Assembly: GCA_937930165.1 (NCBI GenBank)
Contig: CALGVL010000135.1
Span: 1 to 13,487, forward strand
Reading direction: 5' to 3'
Length of the DNA stretch: 13,487 nt
Source of the DNA: an uncultured Acetobacteraceae bacterium
GTDB taxonomy: Bacteria > Pseudomonadota > Alphaproteobacteria > Acetobacterales > Acetobacteraceae
Part shown: piece after piece, positions 7,549-13,487 of the stretch
Layout of the letters: each line of letters begins with the position of its first letter
How positions within the stretch are numbered: the first letter of the stretch is position 1
Made by a program: the position numbers and the translations under genes
The notes under the pieces: model-generated
Seen by the model: only the letters and a program-made list of their open reading frames with translations
Databases searched by the model: none
Told to the model about the DNA's origin: nothing

Positions 7549-7818
7549 TCAGCCTGGCGCCTGAACGGCGTCGAGCCGGCCCTGGACATAGGCGACCAGG
7601 CCGCGGATGGAGTCGAGATTTTCGGGAAGCATGTCCTCGTCCGGGATCCGGATATCGAAGCGCCGCTCCAGGAAGGCCACCAATTCCAGGACGCCCGTGG
7701 AGTCGATCAGCCCGGCTTCGAGCAGGGACTCATCCGCATCGAGGGAGGCGCGGTCCTCGCGGAACAGGAAGTTGTCCGCGATGAAGCTGCGGATATCGGC
7801 CTCGATCTGACTCGGCAT
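7549..7818 (-). CDS. Stand-alone acyl carrier protein
   Basis: An 89-aa acidic, helical protein of the phosphopantetheine-binding family. The attachment motif is GLIDSTGVLELVAFLE, with Ser40 as the likely 4'-phosphopantetheine site. The family's helix III region follows as FDIRIPDEDMLPENLDSIRGLVAYV. It would hold the acyl or aminoacyl group activated by the ligase and present it to the acyltransferases. The start at 7818 is chosen because GAGGG (7826-7830) lies seven bases upstream; that site overlaps the stop codon of the asparagine-synthase-like gene, a sign of translational coupling. An in-frame ATG at 7836 would add six residues but has less support. The gap to the upstream gene is only 10 bases. 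The DST variant of the usual DSL motif is common in carrier proteins outside fatty-acid synthesis. Confidence 0.92.
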   Translation of the reverse strand: MPSQIEADIRSFIADNFLFREDRASLDADESLLEAGLIDSTGVLELVAFLERRFDIRIPDEDMLPENLDSIRGLVAYVQGRLDAVQAPG

Positions 7819-7828
7819 CGGTGAACCC

Positions 7829-9796
7829 TCAGGCATTGGCGGCAGCAGGAAGGGCGGGGTGGGAAAGCGTCGTCCCTTCGACGAAGGCGCGATGCCAGAG
7901 CTGGGTCGAGAGGATGCCGACCAGGGCCTGGTTGTCGCGGAAGCTGCCGGTCCCTTGCATCGCGCATTTGCGCGCGAGCCGCTCGACAGCCGGCGGGTCG
8001 AAATAGCCGGATCGGGCGATGGTACCGCGGGAGAGGAGTTCCTGGACGTAATCCGGCGCATGCGGGCCGAAGAAGGGCTGGCTGTCCGGCGCGCGATAGG
8101 GCTGCTTCGGCCGCCGGGCGATCGCGGGCGGCAGGCGGCCCTCCATGCTCCGGCGCAGGATGTGCTTCTCCCGCAGCCCCTTGAGCTTCAGCCGCGGCGG
8201 GATGCGCGCGGCGAATTCGACCAGGCGGTGGTCGAGGAAAGGGAAGCGCGCTTCGACCGCATGCGCCATCGCCACCCGGTCGCCCTGAGCGGAGAGGATG
8301 TAGCCCGGCAGCAGATGCACGGTTTCGAGATACTGCGCCTGGTGCAGCGGATCCCAACGAAGGAATTCGGCGGGCAGGCTCTCGCGCAGCTCGGCGAGCG
8401 CGTCATAGCCGGCAAGTTCCGCCCGCAGCCCGTCCGAGAAGAACAGCTTCGCCCGTGCGGTGGTACCGAATCGCGGCAGGTGCGAGAAGAGCGGGTCGCC
8501 GGCGCGGTCGAGGCCGGCGCCGAAGAAAGCCTTCAGATAGGCCGCGCTCTGCGCCTGGATTCCCGGCAGATAGGGATAGAGCCGCCGGAACAGCAGGGGA
8601 CGGAGCCGCGAGCCGGGCTGGCGCGCGCAGAAGGCGCGGAGCTTCGCCTCCTTGAAGATGTCGTAGCCGGCCAGGACCTCATCCGCGCCCTCTCCGGTCA
8701 GCACCACCTTGAGTCCCGCGCGGCGCACCAGGCCGGAGAGCTTGAACAGCGGCGCGGGCGCGGTACGCAGGATCGGGCGCTCGACATGCCGGATCACCTC
8801 CGGGAACATCGCACCGATATCGGCCGCCGTGCAGCAGATGGACTGGTGCTTCGTGCCGAGTTCCGCGGCCATTTCCTGCTGATGGGCGCTCTCGTCGAAT
8901 TCCGGCGTCGCGAAGGTGACCGAGAAGGTCCTGAGGCGCGAGGGGACGAGAGTCCGGGCGAGCGCCGCGACGATGGAGGAATCGAGCCCGCCGCTCAGAT
9001 AGGCCCCAACCGGCACATCGGCGCGCAGGCGGATGCGGACTGCATCGGTCAGCAGGTCGTGCAGCTCCCCGGCGATGACATCCTCCTGCGCATCGCTGGC
9101 CTCCTCGCCGCGCCGCGGGAAATCGGGCCGCCAGTAGTGGCGCAGCTCGGTACGCTCCGGCGTGGCGATCAGGAGATGTCCTGGCGGCAGCTCCTGCACG
9201 TCCCGGAAGATCGTCCGCGGCGGGAGCGGGTGCCAGAAGGTGAAGATCTGATCGAGCGCGACCGGATCGGGCGCCGCGGAGATCCCGGGCAGGCGCAGCA
9301 GCGCCTTGACCTCGGAGGCGAAGCAGAAATGCCCGTCGCGCGTGCGCGCATGGTAGAGCGGCCTGACGCCCATGCGGTCTCGCGCCAGCATCAGCCGGTC
9401 CCGGCTGCGGTCCAGGATCGCGAAGGCGAAATCGCCGTTCAGCACCTCCACGCAGGCCGTTCCCCTCTCCTGGTAAAGGCGGAGGATGACCTCAGTGTCC
9501 GAATTCGTGCGGAAGCAGATGCCGCGCGCCATGAGGTCGCGCCGCAATTCGAGGTAGTTGAAGATCTCGCCGTTGAAGGCAATGGCCACCTCGCCGGATT
9601 CGTCCGCCATGGGCTGCCGGCCATCCGCAAGGTCGATGATGCTGAGCCTGGCATGCCCAAGTGCGGCATCATGACGCACCAGCAGATCCTGCGCGTCGGG
9701 GCCGCGGTGCATGATGGCGCAGATCATCTGCCGGATAAGCTCCGTCCTGGACTCCGGCGGCATCGGCTTTCCAAAAATACCCGCAATCCCGCACAT
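7829..9796 (-). CDS. asnB: Glutamine-dependent asparagine-synthase-like amidotransferase
   Basis: A complete 655-aa class II amidotransferase. The Met is followed by catalytic Cys2 (MCGIAGIFG), with HRGPDA at 30-35, FNGEIFNY (74-81) and NSDTE (98-102) of the glutaminase domain. The synthetase domain has the ATP pyrophosphatase loop SGGLDSS (268-274) and TGEGADE (367-373). It uses glutamine ammonia and ATP to amidate a carboxylate, aspartate in the classical enzyme. At 655 aa it is longer than E. coli AsnB (554) and matches the larger AsnB-like proteins of EPS, capsule and exosortase loci, where the true substrate is often unknown. The start is supported by AGGA seven bases upstream. It is the first gene of the operon, behind an 854-base non-coding stretch; its stop overlaps the Shine-Dalgarno of the carrier-protein gene. 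The symbol denotes family, not proven function. Confidence 0.93.
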   Translation of the reverse strand: MCGIAGIFGKPMPPESRTELIRQMICAIMHRGPDAQDLLVRHDAALGHARLSIIDLADGRQPMADESGEVAIAFNGEIFNYLELRRDLMARGICFRTNSDTEVILRLYQERGTACVEVLNGDFAFAILDRSRDRLMLARDRMGVRPLYHARTRDGHFCFASEVKALLRLPGISAAPDPVALDQIFTFWHPLPPRTIFRDVQELPPGHLLIATPERTELRHYWRPDFPRRGEEASDAQEDVIAGELHDLLTDAVRIRLRADVPVGAYLSGGLDSSIVAALARTLVPSRLRTFSVTFATPEFDESAHQQEMAAELGTKHQSICCTAADIGAMFPEVIRHVERPILRTAPAPLFKLSGLVRRAGLKVVLTGEGADEVLAGYDIFKEAKLRAFCARQPGSRLRPLLFRRLYPYLPGIQAQSAAYLKAFFGAGLDRAGDPLFSHLPRFGTTARAKLFFSDGLRAELAGYDALAELRESLPAEFLRWDPLHQAQYLETVHLLPGYILSAQGDRVAMAHAVEARFPFLDHRLVEFAARIPPRLKLKGLREKHILRRSMEGRLPPAIARRPKQPYRAPDSQPFFGPHAPDYVQELLSRGTIARSGYFDPPAVERLARKCAMQGTGSFRDNQALVGILSTQLWHRAFVEGTTLSHPALPAAANA

Positions 9797-10144
9797 TCCA
9801 CTGTCCTGGCTTGCCGGCCGCAGCGCATGTCCAATTCGAAGCCAAATATACTATGCGCCCAATGAGGTACTCTGCCGCACGGCTGATTTGCGACACTCCT
9901 TTCAAGAGGCAGTGAATATCGGGAGATGATCCTGCAAGCGCGCAGTCACGATCAATCGCGACACCAGGAAGCGCGCCGGCGAATTCCGAACCCGCGTTGC
10001 CAAGGCCGCCTGCGCATTCTGCTGCATCAGGGCAACGCCGCATGGGCCGGGCCAATTGGCCGACAGTGGGAAGAGGAACTGCAGCCTGCCTGCCGGGTGT
10101 CGCCAGCCGCACCTCACTCGGCGCAAAAACGGCGAAGGAATACG

Positions 10145-10204
10145 ATGGCACGGCGCCGTTATCCGCAGGCTTACCCCCAGATTTACTCCCAGAAATGGGG
10201 ATAA
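10145..10204 (+). CDS. Possible 19-aa mini-ORF with YPQ repeats
   Basis: ATG at 10145 preceded by GAAGGA (10134-10139, spacing 5) opens a 19-codon frame ending in TAA. The product MARRRYPQAYPQIYSQKWG is basic, with three Tyr-Pro/Ser-Gln units. The same bases form the 12-bp DNA repeats, so the peptide pattern may be a by-product. It is antisense to the direction of all neighbours, and I know no family for it. Confidence 0.15.
   Translation: MARRRYPQAYPQIYSQKWG
10159..10204. repeat. Three 12-bp direct repeats plus one inverted copy (iteron-like)
   Basis: TTATCCGCAGGC (10159-10170), TTACCCCCAGAT (10171-10182) and TTACTCCCAGAA (10183-10194) are head to tail at a period of exactly 12. Units 2 and 3 share 10 of 12 bases; units 1 and 2 share 8. 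The adjoining 10195-10204 reads TTATCCCCAT on the other strand, an inverted copy. Units 1 and 4 each differ by one base from the DnaA box TTATCCACA. A protein-binding array in the regulatory region of the amidotransferase operon is plausible. Confidence 0.45.
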
Positions 10205-10650
10205 CTGCGAGCGTGTGCCGTGCAGCAATTCCGCGGCCAATGGCGCCGCCCGCTCGCCGAATCAGCCGCCTCGTCGAGATCCGAAAAGGGCAGATGCGTC
10301 CGGCAAGGAGATCGCGTTCTGCATTATGAAACTTGTGTCGAAAGATGGAATTCAATGCACTGAAATAAGATGACACGAACTCCGATGCGGCTGCCCCATT
10401 GCCACCGCGATCGACAGATCAAAACCGCCCCCGGCCGACGCTGTGCCAGCATTGCGATACCCATCGGCTACAGCACTGACAGGACAGGTCGCGCTGTCCG
10501 GCGGCCGGGGCCAAGGATGGCCGTGCAGAGGCTCTTTCCCTCCGGCACGGAGCGCGGCGGCGATCCGGACGGCAACCTCCCGCAGCCCGACCGTCGTGGA
10601 GCCGCCTTCCCCGCATGCATCCGCGCCGCGCTGGGCGAAGGCAGCGGATC

Positions 10651-11637
10651 CTACCGCCCGTAGATCCGGTCCAGCACGCCGGCGACCTCCACCAGCTGCT
10701 CCGCCGCGGGGTCGAACCGCTCCCCCGCGGCCAGGCGCCTGGCCCAGTCCGCCGCGGCCCGCCCACCCCATGCATCGGGCGGGTTCGCCAGCACCTCCCG
10801 CGCGGTACCGCGATAGCGCTCGGCGATGAAGTCGTAGAAGGAGCCATTCACATTGCGGAGGACCGTCCCGCCCTCCGTGCCGTAGAAAGCAGCGGAGATC
10901 ACCGCATCGCAGCCCGCCTGCAGCCGCCAGGAACAGGCAAGCCGGATCGCGGCGCCGGTCCGCAGGTCGAGCGTGGCAACCGCGTAATCCTCCACCCGGT
11001 CGGGATGCGGGCCGAGTCGCTCGCCAGCGGCGAACAACCGCCCCGACACGCCGGCGACGGGCGGGAAATCCAGCGTCCAGAGAGCCAGGTCCACCAGATG
11101 CACCCCCAGGTCCATCACGCAGCCGCCACCGGACAACGCGGGGTCGTAGAACCAGGGCTTGTCCGGGCCGTAGGCGTTGTGGAAGACGAGGTCCACCGCA
11201 TACACCCGCCCCAATGCACCGGAGCGGACGAGCTCCCGGATGCGCCGCATCCCCTCGGTAAAGCGGTAGGAGAGATCCACGCACAGGAGCCGGTCCGCAC
11301 TGCGTGCCGCCTCCACCGCCGCCTGCGCCTCGGCTTTCGTTCGGCCGAGCGGCTTCTGGCAGAACACCGCGGCACCGTGTTCCAGTGCCCGGATGGACTG
11401 CTCTGCATGCAGGGCGCTCGGCGTCGCGATCACCACGCCGTCCACCCTCATGTCCAGCAGGTCATCCAGCGTGGAGACCAGCCTCGCGCCGGGCGCCAGC
11501 CGCCCCGCCTCCTCCGCCATCTCCGGCGAGGGGTCGGCGATGGCGGCCACCTCCGCCCTGCCATCTTCAAGGATCGCCTGCAGGCGGTGCCGGCCAATCC
11601 AGCCGACGCCGAGGAAGCCAAGCCGGGGGCGCGCCAT
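10651..11637 (-). CDS. Gfo/Idh/MocA-family oxidoreductase
   Basis: A 328-aa NAD(P)-dependent oxidoreductase. The N-terminal Rossmann fold shows GVGWIG at 10-15 and ADPSPEM at about 34-40 after the second strand. The C-terminal alpha/beta domain carries CQKPLGRT, with Lys95 in the place of the family's EKP lysine, and GGGCVMDLGVHLVD with Asp176, His180 and Asp183 in the usual catalytic area. Members oxidise or reduce sugars, inositols and nucleotide sugars. The start at 11637 overlaps the dehydrogenase stop by one base (TGATG), so translation is coupled; an upstream in-frame ATG at 11754 would lie inside that gene and add 39 non-family residues. Position next to a zinc dehydrogenase and a glycan-type operon points to sugar or sugar-nucleotide modification. 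Substrate unknown. The stop is TAG, with a long non-coding stretch after it. Confidence 0.9.
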   Translation of the reverse strand: MARPRLGFLGVGWIGRHRLQAILEDGRAEVAAIADPSPEMAEEAGRLAPGARLVSTLDDLLDMRVDGVVIATPSALHAEQSIRALEHGAAVFCQKPLGRTKAEAQAAVEAARSADRLLCVDLSYRFTEGMRRIRELVRSGALGRVYAVDLVFHNAYGPDKPWFYDPALSGGGCVMDLGVHLVDLALWTLDFPPVAGVSGRLFAAGERLGPHPDRVEDYAVATLDLRTGAAIRLACSWRLQAGCDAVISAAFYGTEGGTVLRNVNGSFYDFIAERYRGTAREVLANPPDAWGGRAAADWARRLAAGERFDPAAEQLVEVAGVLDRIYGR

Positions 11638-12623
11638 CACAGCGTCACCAGAGCCTTGAGGAAACCGTCCGGCCGGTCCCGCGTAGCGTCCAGCGCCTCG
11701 CCCAGCCGGTCCAGGGGAAAGCGGTGCGTGTAGAGGAGGGCTGGATCGAGGCAACCGGAGACGACGGCATCCACCGCCTCGCGGATGCCCTGGACGTAGA
11801 TCTTCGGATCGCGCTCATGGGCGTTGATGACGTCGAGGCCGCGCCAGTTCCAGAGCCACATGTTCACCTGCCGCGGCCCGTCCTGGTGATATCCCGCGAC
11901 GATGAGTCGTCCGCGCTCGCGCGTAAGCTCCCCGGCGAGGTCGAGCGGCCATTGCTTCCCGACCGCTTCAATCACCCGGTCGCAGAGGCTACCGCCGGTC
12001 AGCTCCTTCACCCGTCCGATGACCGCCTGATGGTCGTCCATCGGGATGAGTTCCGCCGCCCCCATCCGCCGGGCCACATCCAGTGAGAAGCGACGGCGCG
12101 AAATCGCGATTACCCGTGCCCTGGCCCCGGCGGCGAGCCGGGTGAGGATGGCGCCGAGGAAGCCGATCCCCAGGATGGCGATGGTCTGCCCCGCCTCGAT
12201 CCTGCTGCGGCGAAAGATGTTCATGGCGCAGCCGAGGGGTTCGCCCGGAAAGGGCGCGCCTGCCAGCGAGGCCGGCAGGGGGACCACGGCCTCCGCCGCG
12301 GCCAGGTCGTACTCGGCATAGGCGTGATAGGAGAGGGCCGCCACGCGGTCGCCGACGGCCAGCCCTGCAACCCCCTCCCCCACCGCATCCACCACGCCCC
12401 AGCCCTCATGCCCGAGCGCGCCGGGCTCGGTGGGGAAGGCCATCCAGTCCGGCCCGGCCCAGGGGGTGAGGTTGGAGGCGCAGACGCCGCATCCCTCCAG
12501 CCGGATCCGCACCTGCCCGGCCCCAGGTTGGGGCAGCGCGACCTCCTCCACCCGCACCCGCCCCGGCCCGGTCAGGACCGCGGCCCGCATGGTCCGTGCC
12601 GCGCCTGCCGGTCTGCTCATCAT
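11637..12623 (-). CDS. Zinc-type medium-chain dehydrogenase/reductase
   Basis: A 328-aa MDR-superfamily alcohol dehydrogenase. The catalytic zinc ligands appear as Cys48 in GCGVCASN, His72-Glu73 in GALGHEGWG, and probably Cys132 in PLGCAMN. The four-cysteine structural zinc lobe of classical alcohol dehydrogenases is absent. The nucleotide-binding fold has LGIGFLG (GxGxxG at 152-157). It would oxidise a secondary alcohol or reduce a ketone with NAD(P). Two consecutive ATGs (12623 and 12620) follow AAGGGGG; the second has the better spacing of seven bases. The next gene, a Gfo/Idh oxidoreductase, overlaps by one base. In polysaccharide loci these two domain types also occur fused as a two-domain oxidoreductase, so the pair likely acts on the same sugar. 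A gap of 99 bases separates it from the DOPA dioxygenase-family gene upstream. Confidence 0.9.
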   Translation of the reverse strand: MMSRPAGAARTMRAAVLTGPGRVRVEEVALPQPGAGQVRIRLEGCGVCASNLTPWAGPDWMAFPTEPGALGHEGWGVVDAVGEGVAGLAVGDRVAALSYHAYAEYDLAAAEAVVPLPASLAGAPFPGEPLGCAMNIFRRSRIEAGQTIAILGIGFLGAILTRLAAGARARVIAISRRRFSLDVARRMGAAELIPMDDHQAVIGRVKELTGGSLCDRVIEAVGKQWPLDLAGELTRERGRLIVAGYHQDGPRQVNMWLWNWRGLDVINAHERDPKIYVQGIREAVDAVVSGCLDPALLYTHRFPLDRLGEALDATRDRPDGFLKALVTL

Positions 12624-12722
12624 TCAACCCCCTTGAATTCGCTCCTTCTCAATGCACTTCCGTTGCGAAGGTTTCCCGGCCGCCCCCTCACCCCGATGCC
12701 GGCTCGTCGCAGACTCCATCGG

Positions 12723-13109
12723 TCACCGCGATGGGGGCAGCGCCTCCAGCCGCAGCGGAAGGACGGCGCCGAGCCATGCGGCGTGCTCGGCGTGGTCCGC
12801 CTGGGCGTCGCCGGTCTCCGGATGTATAAGGACGGTCAGGCCGAGGCGGTTGAACATCAGCCAGGGCAGGATCGCGGCGAGCCGGTCCGCCCCGAAGGCG
12901 ATCTGGTACATCGCGCCGGAATGGGGACCGACCGGTTGGTCGTGCCAGCGGCCCAGCCGGGCATCGGGAAAGGCCGCGGCCAGCCGCTCCCGCAGCATCG
13001 CGGCACGGTCCCGTGTGGCCTGTGGGTCGTAGTAGATATGAGCGTGGTAGGCGCTGATCACCGCCGGATCCCGCGGCAGTACCTCCCGGTCGCTTGCCTT
13101 GCGCTGCAT
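12723..13109 (-). CDS. DOPA 4,5-dioxygenase family protein
   Basis: A 128-aa protein matching the small DOPA 4,5-dioxygenase family (DOPA_dioxygen). Signature parts are YHAHIYYDP (21-29, His22 and His24), RWHDQPVGPHSGAMYQIAF (54-72, His56 and His63) and LTVLIHPETGD followed by DHAEHAAWLG (91-114, His96, His106, His109). Members are extradiol ring-cleaving enzymes related to betalain and fungal pigment synthesis; most bacterial members are untested and may act on other catechols. The start at 13109 is fixed by AGGAGG (13115-13120) five bases upstream; the longer frame to 13364 belongs to the broken transporter gene. It follows that receptor gene by 82 bases, in an arrangement that suggests uptake and breakdown of an aromatic or carboxylic acid. 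Family confident; substrate unknown. Confidence 0.88.
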   Translation of the reverse strand: MQRKASDREVLPRDPAVISAYHAHIYYDPQATRDRAAMLRERLAAAFPDARLGRWHDQPVGPHSGAMYQIAFGADRLAAILPWLMFNRLGLTVLIHPETGDAQADHAEHAAWLGAVLPLRLEALPPSR

Positions 13110-13114
13110 TCCTG

Positions 13115-13120
13115 CCTCCT
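13115..13120 (-). promoter_or_regulatory. Strong ribosome binding site AGGAGG
   Basis: Minus-strand AGGAGG five bases before the ATG at 13109. It decides the start of the DOPA dioxygenase-family gene and adjoins the palindrome at 13121-13135. Confidence 0.7.
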
Positions 13121-13135
13121 CCCATGGCCCATGGG
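13121..13135. repeat. Palindrome CCCATGG-C-CCATGGG
   Basis: A perfect 7-bp inverted repeat around one base, directly upstream of the AGGAGG of the dioxygenase-family gene. It matches 14 of 15 bases of the element at 3334-3348. In the mRNA it could form only a very tight hairpin, so a protein-binding site is the better guess. Chance is not excluded. Confidence 0.3.
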
Positions 13136-13191
13136 TGCCGCCGCGCCGCCTCGGCACGCGAAGGCGCTTGCGGCACCGGTGGCGGCCCGCG

Positions 13192-13487
13192 TCACTCCGG
13201 CTGGTCGTTGACGCTCCGGAGCAGCTCGGCCACGCGCGCGCGATCTCGGCGGCGATGAACCGCCTGCTTTCCCCGATGCTCTCCGTAACCGGTTCCAGCA
13301 CCTGGCTGGTCAGACGCTGCACGATGGCCGGGTCGCGCATCGTCTCCTGCATCAGCGCGTTCACCCTCTGGCAGATTTCGGCGGACGTACCCTTCGGTGC
13401 TCAAGACGCCATACCAGAACTGGGATTCGAAGCCCGGCAGCCCGGCTTCCCCCATGGTGCCACTGACCGGACGCTGCATCGAGCCCG
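13192..13487 (-). pseudogene. Bug/TctC-family solute-binding protein, 3' part, two frameshifts
   Basis: The C-terminal end of a tripartite tricarboxylate transporter receptor (Bug family), whose N-terminus lies beyond the right edge. One frame gives GTMGEAGLPGFESQFWYGVL, the family's usual EAG-PGFE-x-WYG block. Then, near 13401, the homologous text moves to another frame: APKGTSAEICQRVNALMQ, followed by DPAIVQRLTSQVLEPV and FIAAEIAR. Near 13233-13242 it returns to the first frame for VAELLRSVNDQPE and the stop. The first break fits one extra base in TTGAGC; the second lies at a CG dinucleotide run. Read straight, the protein would have an aberrant tail of about 65 residues after GVL. Such receptors bind small carboxylates in the periplasm for TctAB-type permeases. 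It is either a real pseudogene or carries sequencing errors. Confidence 0.75.
13233..13242. repeat. (CG)5 dinucleotide run at a frameshift
   Basis: Five CG units in a row mark the place where the Bug-family reading frame shifts back. One unit fewer would join IAAEIAR directly to VAELLRS in frame relative to the preceding homologous segment, which fits replication slippage or a base-calling error. Confidence 0.5.

Larger units (their letters stand above)
9797..10650. other. 854-base intergenic region, AT-richer, no convincing gene
   Basis: This gap separates the Gfo/Idh stop from the amidotransferase start; both flanking genes run leftward. From about 9830 to 10400 the DNA is visibly richer in A and T than the surrounding genes, with TATATT on the minus strand (9845-9850, 49 bases before the start at 9796) as a possible -10. 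No good -35 sits at normal spacing; TTGAAA farther upstream is too distant. The block at 10159-10204 carries 12-bp repeats. From 10500 to 10650 the DNA is GC-rich again, and one leftward frame is codon-like. No clear terminator hairpin with a T tract was seen after the Gfo/Idh gene. Open frames here lack recognisable protein features. Confidence 0.6.

Noticed and set aside
7859..9865. Long plus-strand open frame (668 codons) opposite the asparagine-synthase-like gene
   Set aside because: It is antisense to a complete protein with all catalytic motifs; long antisense frames are expected in DNA this GC-rich, and its product has no recognisable domain.
9797..9870. Sigma-54 promoter before the amidotransferase gene (TTGGACATGCGCTGCGG)
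   Set aside because: The GG and GC elements do not match the consensus spacing and bases well enough.
10159..10204. Replication origin, from two DnaA-box-like sequences
   Set aside because: Only two imperfect boxes, no adjacent AT-rich unwinding region, and no dnaA, rep or par gene nearby.
9669..10376. Minus-strand open frame of 235 codons through the intergenic gap
   Set aside because: It overlaps the start of the amidotransferase gene in another frame, has no Shine-Dalgarno or domain, and its composition looks non-coding.

Overview
This is a GC-rich window with strongly GC-biased third codon positions. It carries a two-partner-secretion-type gene, a zincin peptidase, a Bug/TctC-type solute receptor and a dense surface-glycan-type gene set. 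Together these suggest an alphaproteobacterium, most likely Acetobacteraceae (Roseomonas-like). That placement is inferred from composition and gene families only. There is no rRNA, tRNA, CRISPR array or intact insertion sequence.

Layout. (1) 1-2147: a divergent pair of units. A leftward gene, cut by the window edge, encodes a secreted protein whose visible end looks like the start of a POTRA domain (TpsB/ShlB-like). Rightward run an OmpA-domain periplasmic protein and a membrane-anchored protein with a zinc-peptidase HEFSH motif. (2) 2169-9796: a leftward gene set, read in the order glutamine-dependent asparagine-synthase-like amidotransferase, stand-alone acyl carrier protein, AMP-forming acyl ligase, divergent NAD-synthase-like N-type ATP pyrophosphatase, a possible 86-aa linking ORF, GNAT-like acyltransferase, and BioF2/FemAB-like acyltransferase. 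Most junctions overlap or are very tight; the last gene sits 181 bases away. (3) 9797-10650: 854 bases with no convincing gene, AT-richer than the rest, holding a 12-bp tandem repeat block and probably the promoter of the amidotransferase operon. (4) 10651-12623: a leftward, translationally coupled pair of a zinc-type medium-chain dehydrogenase and a Gfo/Idh/MocA oxidoreductase. (5) 12723-13487: a DOPA 4,5-dioxygenase-family gene, preceded by the 3' part of a Bug/TctC receptor gene that is broken by two frameshifts.

How the genes may work together. The core operon can in principle activate a carboxylate (ligase), hold it as a thioester (carrier protein), amidate a carboxylate (asparagine-synthase-like and NAD-synthase-like enzymes) and pass an acyl group to an amine or hydroxyl acceptor (two acyltransferases). 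Similar ligase, amidotransferase and FemAB-type genes accompany exosortase/EPS loci, but no exosortase, glycosyltransferase or PEP-CTERM protein is present here. The dehydrogenase/Gfo-Idh pair looks like the split form of the two-domain oxidoreductases found in polysaccharide loci. The best reading is a surface-glycan or small-molecule acylation/amidation module whose product is unknown.
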